Positions 9,738-16,646 of a stretch of DNA of 19,159 bases are shown here, piece after piece. The position numbers and the translations under genes are program-made. Each line of letters begins with the position of its first letter. Position 1 is the stretch's first letter. This DNA comes from Heterostelium multicystogenum (taxonomy: Eukaryota; Evosea; Eumycetozoa; Acytosteliales; Acytosteliaceae): assembly GCA_003667245.1 (NCBI GenBank), contig RCNN01000434.1:1-19159 (forward strand), in the 5' to 3' direction. The notes beneath the pieces are model-generated. The model was not told the DNA's origin and did not search any database. It saw nothing but the letters and a program-made list of their open reading frames with translations.

Positions 9738-9774
9738 TTCATTCACTGTATATACATGTAATTCTGTGAATGAA
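9738..9774. repeat. Inverted repeat TTCATTCAC / GTGAATGAA with 19-nt loop
   Basis: Arms at 9738-9746 and 9766-9774 are perfect 9-bp reverse complements around a 19-nt loop that is mostly A/T. It lies in the less AT-rich island of the divergent spacer. It could form a stem-loop if transcribed. Confidence 0.45.
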
Positions 9775-10044
9775 GTTGGCAACACAAACCACAATAAAAG
9801 ACAGAGTAAGATTGCAACCTTAGAGTACACAACAGCCAAGTACTTATTAAGCTAATAAACACGTGAATTTCAAACTCTGACTTGTCGGTACAATTTTTAA
9901 ACATCTGCAATGCATTGTTTATTTGTGTCAAGCAATGTAACTACTAAAAATCACTCTAAAATTGGCACCAACATGGTTGACCAAGTTTGAGACAAATTTT
10001 TGTAACGGTTTTTAGTTGAAAAACTTGAAATTTGCAACTCACTG

Positions 10045-10056
10045 TTTTCATGAAAA
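10045..10056. promoter_or_regulatory. 12-bp palindrome TTTTCATGAAAA, copy 1
   Basis: A perfect 12-bp palindrome lies about 200 bp upstream of the KH-SMR ATG. The same palindrome recurs at 13513-13524 upstream of RACK1, inside a shared 15-mer TGTTTTCATGAAAAA. It may be a binding site for a dimeric transcription factor; no factor is proposed. Confidence 0.35.
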
Positions 10057-10258
10057 ATGTTGTGTTTAGGGTAGCACCACATCAAAAAAAACAACACCAA
10101 CAACAATGATTAATCATAAAAATTTAAATTTTATTTTGCATCCTGAGCTTAACTTTAGCAGTGAATTCATTGTTGCTTATTCATTATTTATTTTTTATCC
10201 CCTTTTGTTGTATAATTAATAATAATAATAATAATAATACTTTAAGAAGAAAAACAGT

Positions 10259-11256
10259 ATGGGTAATATCTGTGGAAAATCATCTACTGGTGAGCCAAAG
10301 GTAAAGAAGGCTGAGAGAACTACTGCTCCACCAGCTGCTGCTGCTCAACCAGCCGCCGCTGCACAACCAGCTTCACAACCAGCTGCTGCCAAGCTCCCAG
10401 ATCCAGCTGAAAACAGCACTGCTGCTGCTGCTCCAAAGACTGTCGAAGTCTCAAATAAAACTACTCCAACTACCACTACCACTACAACTACTACCACCTC
10501 TGCTCCATCTTCATCGGGACCAACCACAAAGACTGTCAACATTGACAAGGAGTTGCATAAATATGTCATTGGTACAAAGGGTGTGCCAATATTAAGGACA
10601 TTAAGGAGTCTACTGGTGTCACTGCTATCGATATCCCAGAGAGTGGAGATACTATCACAGTCACCGGTCCATCAGCCGCTGCCGTCGACAACGCCATCGC
10701 TAGAATTGAACGTGTCAAGACAGAGCACAAGACTCAAGCACAAAAGGACAAGGAGCACCAAGAAATGCGTGATGGTCACGAAGCTGAGAGCCAACGTACA
10801 GATGCACTCTACAAGAAGTATCAAGTTGAGGTCGACAAACACGCCCAGAAGCGTTCTGAGTTGTTTGAGGAGGCCGAACGTGAATACAACGCAGGTAACA
10901 AGGATCGTGCAAGAGAATTGCGTGAACAAGCTAAGCAACAAACCACCCTCATGGAAGAAGCCCAAAAGAAGGCTGCACGTGAAGTATTCAACGACAAGAA
11001 CAAGAATCTCGATGAGTTTACCATTGATCTCCATGGATTACAAACTGCTCCAGCACTTGAATTCGTTGAAGAACGTATGGAAAAGTTGAAATCAAACCCA
11101 TCTAACAAAGGAAAACAATTTGTAATTATTACCGGTGCTGGAAACCACTCCGATGCCAACGGACCAAAGATTAAACCACTTATTCACAAGACTCTAACTG
11201 AGCGTGGAATTGCCTTTGAAGAAGTTAACAATGGTTCCATATCATGCACACTTTAA
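10259..11256 (+). CDS. KH-DUF1771-SMR protein with N-myristoylation signal
   Basis: The N-terminus MGNICGKSS fits an N-myristoylation signal (Gly2, small residue at position 6) with Cys5 as a possible palmitoylation site, so membrane attachment is likely. Residues about 20-90 are an Ala/Pro-rich then Thr-rich linker. A KH RNA-binding domain follows: KYVIGTKG (the GxxG loop, residues 105-108), then ANIKDIKESTGVTAIDIP and ITVTGPSAAAVDNAIARI. A long charged helix leads into a DUF1771-type segment (FEEAEREYNAGNKDRARELR). The C-terminal SMR domain has the two family motifs IDLHGLQTAPALEFVEERM and VIITGAGNHSDANGPKIKPL, and ends with FEEVNNGSISCTL. SMR domains bind RNA or branched DNA and some cut. 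There is one frame break near 10580, where GGTGTGCC stands for an expected GGTGGTGCC at the KH loop. Length is about 332 residues. No function is known for this combination. Confidence 0.88.
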
Positions 11257-11324
11257 TAAAATAAAACCTAAATAATTTTTTCTCAAAACAAACAGATTTT
11301 ATGTATTTATTTGATTCTAAGAAA

Positions 11325-11341
11325 AAGATTGGACCAATCTT
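11325..11341. repeat. 17-bp inverted repeat AAGATTGG-A-CCAATCTT
   Basis: The 8-bp arms are exact reverse complements around a single A. The repeat lies 69 bp past the KH-SMR stop codon, so it is probably in the 3' UTR. It includes CCAAT in both orientations. The one-base loop makes an RNA hairpin poor, so a DNA site is as likely. Confidence 0.4.
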
Positions 11342-11451
11342 GTCTAAAGATCAATTTCAACCAATTAATCAATATCACCCTGATTCCATAAAATTGAGTC
11401 AAAATTAGTTCAATAGTATTAACATCTTTGCTCCAATTGTTAAAACTACCT

Positions 11452-11529
11452 TTATTTCAAAGATTGTGTAGAGGTAGAATGTTGTGCCCCTGGATGTTGA
11501 TTATGTCGAGTTTGAATATTAAGATCCAT
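11452..11529 (-). CDS. Small ORF, 25 residues, hypothetical
   Basis: The minus strand has AAAATGG, a good dictyostelid start context, followed by 25 codons starting MDLNIQTRHNQHPG and ending in TAA. The stretch is visibly richer in G and C than the AT-rich DNA around it, which is why I list it. It has no similarity I recognise, and chance remains quite possible. It lies downstream of RACK1 on the same strand and could also be part of the KH-SMR 3' UTR read on the other strand. Confidence 0.2.
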   Translation of the reverse strand: MDLNIQTRHNQHPGAQHSTSTQSLK

Positions 11530-11831
11530 TTTAGAATGTTTTAAATTACTAAACTCAATTCTTCCAAATGTGAGAGATGAAAACTATATTTCTGATCAAT
11601 TCAATTGGATATTAATACTGATGAGTTGATTGATTATTACTATCACAATTCTTTCTCCTCCTAGATTCCTGATAATTGTATCCTAGACTAAGATTTGTAA
11701 TTTTAAAAAAAAACAACAAAAACAGAGAAGAAGAAATAATAATTTATATAATTCTCAAACTGGAAATTGGGTGAAAAAAATAAAATATATTTATTTTTTG
11801 AGTGACCACTGAAATGAAATGTTTAAATTTC

Positions 11832-12804
11832 TTAACTGGAGATGGAGAAGACACGGATAACATGATCAGTGTAACCAGCGAACAAGGTGGTTCCGTCTGG
11901 AGCCCAGCACAAAGAAATGCATGCTGGCAATCTGACTTCACGACGTCTCTTGGAGTCTGGGTTGACTGGTGGACGTGGGAGGACGATCTCCAACAAGACA
12001 GACTTGGAGAGGAGATCCCAGATGAGAATCTTGTCGTCAGTGGCAGCGCACAACCAGTACTTGTTTGGTGAGAAAGCCAAAGCGTTGATGGTGTTACGGG
12101 CATCGAGCTTGTACAAGGACTTTCCGGATTGGAGTTCCCAGAGACAGGCAGATTGGTCCTTACCACCAGAAGCGCACAAGGAACCGTCTGGAGAGATGGT
12201 GACAGAGTTGATGTAACCGGTGTGTCCCTCGAGGGTGTTGGTGCACTTGAAGGTCTTGATATCCCAAACCTTGACCTTGTTGTCCCAACCACCAGAAACA
12301 ATAGTTGGTGTGTTTGGTGAGAAACGAACACATGAGACCCACTCGGTGTGACCGTTTTCGGACAAGATGTACTTGCACTCACCGATGGTGTTCCAAACAC
12401 GGATGGTTCTATCACGTGAACCAGAGATGATTTGACGGTGATCGAATGAGAAAGCAACGGAGAGGACGTCCTTGGTGTGACCAGCGAAACGACGGGTGGT
12501 GGCACCAGTGTTGATGTCCCAAAGACGGAGGGTGTTGTCCCAGGAACCAGACAAGGCGAATTGACCGTCGTGTGAGATGACGACGTCTTGGACGTAGTGG
12601 GAGTGACCATGGAGGGATCTCAATGGGACACCGTAGTTGTCTTGCTCACGGGTCAACTTCCAGACCATGACAGTCTTGTCACGGGAGGATGACAAAATAA
12701 TGTCGGGGTTGTCAGCAGACAAGGCAATTGAGGTGACAGCACCGTTGTGACCCTTCAATTCTCCACGGAGTTCGTATTTGGCGACTGGGATTTTGTTGTT
12801 CCAT
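11832..12804 (-). CDS. RACK1, seven-bladed WD40 ribosomal scaffold protein
   Basis: RACK1 sits on the 40S ribosomal subunit near the mRNA exit channel and docks signalling proteins. The frame from 12758 to 11832 is intact and shows seven WD40 repeats with the expected GH and WD/WN/WK ends: [72 protein letters not shown] and [12 protein letters not shown]. Family signatures include [43 protein letters not shown] and [16 protein letters not shown]. Upstream in the same frame is [18 protein letters not shown]. The proposed start is the ATG at 12804 (AAAATGGAACAACAA), which needs one frame correction near 12790 to give an N-terminus of normal length. An acceptor-like TATTATAG lies directly before it, so a small upstream coding exon is the alternative. 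C-ending codons dominate, as expected for a highly expressed gene. The D. discoideum orthologue is called gpbB. Confidence 0.95.
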
Positions 12805-13957
12805 TTTCTATAATATTAAATTTCAATTTTGATAATAATAATAGTTGGGAATGATTGTATTAATATTATATTCCTATTTGCTAAACTAATGTCCAATTAT
12901 GTAAATATGTCTAACCTACAATATCGATATTCGAATTATCTCTAGCAAGTGAAAACAATATTATTGAAAAAAAGTGATTCGTCTCAAAGACCATACCAAA
13001 AAAATTTTGAATCAAAAAAAAGTGAAAAAAATTATTTAAAAAAATAAAAACTCAAAAAAAAAGTCGTATTGCATATAAACGTTACTGAACATAAACAGCC
13101 CAACACAGAGAACATTCATAAAAACAATGTCATATGATGTGTGTATCTTTCAAATAAATATTTTGATCCTATTTTGCAATGATTGATGATCATTTCTATA
13201 TTTGTTATAATTATATCTTTTTACTCAAATAGTTAGTGCTCAAATTTTATGTTTATATAAATCATTTATTCATCATTCAATTAGATCACAAAAATAATGA
13301 GATTGGAAATTGGTAATTCGATTCGATTTGGTACAGATTGCTTAGGTTCTCATCTATTTAAAAATGGAAGTGACCCAATAAAATGATTTCTTGATAACTT
13401 TTTATACAAAAAATATACAAATGAACCAAACCAAGTTGTTTGATTGATTGAACGACCTTTGCAAAAAACCAACCACAAATAAATATTAATAAAAATGTTT
13501 TTTTTTTGATTGTTTTCATGAAAAAACCAACCAAACCAAAAATAACCTGTTTTTTATTTTTTAATTAAGTTGGGATTATTTGATTGGATTATCATTATGA
13601 ATACAGTTGATGTTTGGTTTATTTCATTGTTAACATTATAATATTGAATTGATCATCTTATTTTTGTTTTTTTATTTCATTTTTCAGATATATAGACAGA
13701 CTCACACACACATATACACACATAAACGAACACCAAACCTCAATAACAATAACTATTATTATTATTATTGCTATTACTATTTTATTTTATTCTAAAATTA
13801 ATATATTTTGTAACAATACTAAAATAACGATAGATAGATAAATAGATATAATATATTATATAGATAAAATAAAGAAGAAGAAGAATAATAATAAAGATTT
13901 AAATCAATCCAAATTGTATTATTAATTAATTAATATTGTAAATAATAGAAGAATAAA
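12805..13957. promoter_or_regulatory. 1.15-kb divergent spacer between RACK1 and BAR-RhoGAP
   Basis: The spacer is AT-rich with several T and A homopolymer runs (12965-13065, 13498-13508). It contains a cluster of AACCAACC/AACCAAACC motifs at about 13425-13550 and a palindrome at 13513-13524. CACACACATATACACACA at 13703-13720 resembles the CA-rich G-box sites bound by the Dictyostelium factor GBF, but this is only a resemblance. A GATA/TAGA repeat lies near 13830-13850. If RACK1 has an upstream exon it would lie at the left of this spacer. No coding frame is supported. Confidence 0.45.
13513..13524. promoter_or_regulatory. 12-bp palindrome TTTTCATGAAAA, copy 2
   Basis: This is the second exact copy of the palindrome at 10045-10056. 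It lies about 710 bp upstream of the proposed RACK1 ATG and 430 bp upstream of the BAR-RhoGAP ATG, next to AACCAACC motifs. It may be a dimeric factor site, or chance in AT-rich DNA. Confidence 0.35.
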
Positions 13958-16401
13958 ATGAATAATATCAAATCACTTGGAAGGAAAAAAGTTGAATTCA
14001 CCTGAAACTGATGAAATATATAATGTATGTACTACTTACTAGTGTCGAGCATTCATTAATTATGATTTTAGCCAAATAAATATTAATAATGTACTTTCAT
14101 TGTTTCAGAGAATAACAGAACATGCATCCTTAATGGATGATTTACAAAAGAATTTGGAAAAAACAACAACAACATTTCTTTGGTATGAATGAATGAATCA
14201 ATCAATCACCTTTTATTATCAATAGGATGGTGGATTTGGAAGCAATTGATGAATATTAATTTATCATGTTTATTATAGCTACTTCACAACATTCGAAATC
14301 AATTTCAGAATCACTTAGAAAATATTCAGAGACATCATCTGGATTCAACAGTAGAATTCCACTGAGTGATTGCATGCATCGTGCCACTGAATGGCAAAAC
14401 ACAGTCAGCGATTGCTTCAATCATTTGGGAAATGTATTGTATGATAGAACTACACAGCCTCTCAAAGAGACTATTCGTATCCAACTGGAGATGGTAAAGG
14501 AGGCCAAGAAACGTTTGAAAAAACTGGCTCCCGAGAATCAGTCGTCGTCTTCAAAGATCGATTTTCGTAAGGAGACAGAGACATACGAGCGCACTGCCAA
14601 GGACACTGCCCAGCTCTACAATGACTCAGAGCTGGCCCTGGAGAACTCGGCGGTTCAGACAATATTGTCGGCTTACGAGGCCTACTATGATTTCTTCCAG
14701 AAGGGTGCTTTCCAGATGGCAAAAATCAAAGTTGATATTGACAACTACAGAAAGATCATCTTGGAGACAAACAAGGTAGCAGCCAAGCTCAGAAAACTAT
14801 ATACCAAGAAAGACATTGGAATAAGATTGGAGGAAGTGTTTGCAAGAGAGGCTCACCGTCCCATACCGATGTTCCTCGAGGAGATATTCAAATACCTCGA
14901 AAAGAAGGCACCGAGCATTGAAGGAATCTTTAGAATTAGCGCAGGAAAATCAGCAATCGAAGCACTACAACAAAAGATTGAAACCAATCAACCTTTGGAC
15001 CTGCATACACTTCTCGATCCACACGTCGTGTCATCTGTATTAAAATCGTTCTTTAGATCATTGCCAGAGCCATTGATCTATTATTCCAACTACCAAAAAT
15101 ATCTTTCGTTATCCAGTAAGTTACTTAAGCGCATTCTCCTATTTACTTGGGCATTTCATACTAATTATGAATTCTATTAGGTCAACCACAGAGTACACAT
15201 ATTCCAGAGTTGAAGAGATTGATCTCATCGTTGCCAGTGGCGAATCAGATTGTGTTGAGAAATGTATTTGCATTGTGTAACATTATCAAGCATCACAAGG
15301 ATGTAACAAAGATGGATTTGAACAACTTGGCTGTCGTCATTGCACCAAACCTGATGGAGTCTATTCCCAACTTGAAGGCTGAGGATATTCAAAAGCCAGA
15401 AACATTTGCAGAGTTCAATTCATTGTTTATCCTTTTGGTCGAGAATCACCAGTTTATATTCCCATCTTCAATCCACTCATGATCTCTCTGGCACTAGGTT
15501 GAGAGCCCAAACAGATTCTGTCGTTGGTAAGCCGCTTCCCTCCACTCCTTTGAAGTTGTCGACTGCAAATCTTTCTCCAACCTTGGTTCATCCACTGCAA
15601 GCCTTACAGCTTCAGCACCTCCTGTATCAATAGACACAGCCTCCCCACCTCTACAGCAGGCACAGATACATGAGACAACAGCAGCAGCAGATTCAGTAGT
15701 AGTAAACAGTGAAACACAAGCATCGCCAACAACAATCACATGCACAAACAGATCAACCACAAAGCAACAATGAGCATCAACCTACTACACCAACTGCTGT
15801 TAGCAGTCCATCTACTGCATTGTTGAACGAATTGGACCCAAGAAACAGCTGTAGCATCACCACCTCGAATCTCTTCGGTCGACAAGAAGAAAAAGAGTGT
15901 GCTCTTGACAAGAGAGGACGGCGACATTTTTGAAACCTATCGATATGCAGATACACTTTATGAACATCAACAGAAACTTCACCAAACTTAAAGCGATCGT
16001 AGAAGAAATTAAATCAACAGAAGAAGGAATATATTTAATTAAATTATCAAAGAAGATATCAGATGTATGTAACAATATTACAAGAACAACAACAATAGCA
16101 ACAACATAATGATATTTACTAATCACTGGACCAACCATAGATATGTAGTGTAATACAAAAGACGACTAAATTCTCATTTAAACGAGATAAACCGGTTGCG
16201 CACATTGACGATGATAAGATTGCTAAGGCCAGGAAGACATTGATTTACACTCACGACAATAATATCGATTTAATTGAAGATGCCAAAGTAATATACGAGA
16301 CCTGTGAGGATATAGATTTATGTAAAGAGTTAGAAGAACACATTGCACAGTTGGATTCAATCTTAATAACAGAGATTGATCTCTTAAGACAAACATCTTA
16401 A
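13958..16401 (+). CDS. BAR-domain RhoGAP protein
   Basis: The protein likely binds curved membrane through a BAR domain and switches off Rho/Rac GTPases through its GAP domain. Exon 1 starts MNNIKSLGRKK. The BAR-like helices run through ITEHASLMDDLQKNLEK, SKSISESLRKYSE, YDRTTQPLKETIRIQLEMVK and ALENSAVQTILSAYEAYYDF to IKVDIDNYRKII. The RhoGAP domain follows: IPMFLEEIFKYLEKKAPSIE, then GIFRISAG with the arginine finger, LKSFFRSLPEPLIYY, LKRLISSLPVANQIVLRNVF and MDLNNLAVVIAPNLM. Introns are at 14025-14108, about 14183-14278, 15116-15180 and 16065-16140. After FPSS the Ser/Thr/Gln-rich linker is broken by frame shifts near 15475, 15600, 15700 and 15850. A charged C-terminal segment (SVLLTREDGDIFETYRYADT, then a helical region ending EIDLLRQTS) closes the gene at TAA 16399. 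The RhoGAP part is very clear; that the tail past 15480 belongs to the same gene is inferred from strand and the lack of another start. Confidence 0.88.
14025..14108 (+). other. Intron 1 of BAR-RhoGAP
   Basis: GTATGT at 14025 and TTTCAG ending at 14108 join TDEIYN to RITEHASLMDDL in frame. The exon upstream carries one extra A in a six-A run (13985-13990), which otherwise puts it out of frame. Length 84 bp. Confidence 0.75.
14183..14278 (+). other. Intron 2 of BAR-RhoGAP, acceptor uncertain
   Basis: GTATGA at 14183 and TATTATAG ending at 14278 join ...TTTTFL to ATSQHSKSISESL, with a one-base mismatch of frame (extra T near 14178). A nearer acceptor, AATAG at 14225, would add a short segment reading MVDLEAIDEY before a stop. 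The longer intron fits the usual size and the helix continuity better. Confidence 0.55.
15116..15180 (+). other. Intron 3 of BAR-RhoGAP, inside the GAP domain
   Basis: GTAAGT at 15116 and TATTAG ending at 15180 join YLSLSS to QPQSTHIPELKRL in frame, restoring the RhoGAP fold order. Length 65 bp. Confidence 0.85.
16065..16140 (+). other. Intron 4 of BAR-RhoGAP
   Basis: GTATGT at 16065 and ACCATAG ending at 16140 join LIKLSKKISD to ICSVIQKTTKFSF in frame and keep a continuous amphipathic helix. The interval has in-frame stops. Length 76 bp. Confidence 0.65.
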
Positions 16402-16646
16402 ATAACAACAACAACAACAACAATAATAATAATATCATTTAGAATAACAATATTCAGAACTGAATAAACAATCAAAACAAGCTAACTATCAATCATTCAA
16501 ATCTTTGATTAAATAATTATAAATCTATATACATATTTTATTTAACAAAGTTATACATTTGTTAGATTATGTTTTGTTTTTTTAATATTCAATATTGGTG
16601 GAGTTCTTGTTCTTTGTTTGTTTGATGGTCGATGGTTGATGGTTCA
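16402..16646. other. Short convergent spacer between the two RhoGAP genes
   Basis: The 245-bp spacer starts with AAC/AAT triplet repeats (16403-16432) and is then AT-rich. Both genes end here, so their 3' UTRs are very short or overlap. No other feature is seen. Confidence 0.5.

Larger units (their letters stand above)
9249..10258. promoter_or_regulatory. 1-kb divergent spacer between DUF202 and KH-SMR genes
   Basis: The spacer is AT-rich at both ends. It contains an ATT run near 9652-9675 and an AAT run at 10216-10239, just before the KH-SMR start. A less AT-rich island at about 9690-9990 includes a 9-bp inverted repeat (9738-9774) and minus-strand open frames with no recognisable protein. 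A palindrome, TTTTCATGAAAA, lies at 10045-10056. No tRNA-like fold was seen. Confidence 0.45.
11257..11831. other. Convergent spacer between KH-SMR and RACK1
   Basis: This 575-bp region holds the two 3' ends. It contains a 17-bp inverted repeat at 11325-11341 and a small minus-strand open frame at 11452-11529, both listed separately. The remainder is AT-rich, with an A-run near 11705. I see no other feature. Confidence 0.4.

Noticed and set aside
9743..9931. 62-residue minus-strand open frame in the divergent spacer
   Set aside because: No recognisable composition or motif, and its start context is poor. The region is kept only as a possible non-coding island.
10345..11159. Minus-strand open frames across KH-SMR
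   Set aside because: They are shadows of the Ala/Thr-rich and helical coding region on the plus strand.
11744..12610. Long Ser/Thr-rich minus-strand open frame over RACK1
   Set aside because: It is a shadow of the RACK1 frame caused by C-ending codons; it has no family resemblance and the true frame is clear.
13703..13720. CA repeat as a confirmed GBF G-box
   Set aside because: It resembles the CA-rich site, but simple repeats are common here and there is no paired element or spacing to support it. It is mentioned only as a resemblance.
1448..13957. tRNA genes, CRISPR arrays or transposon ends in the spacers
   Set aside because: I looked for tRNA B-box-like motifs, regular spaced repeats and terminal repeats with duplications and saw none that hold up by eye. 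A tRNAscan-type run would be decisive for tRNAs.
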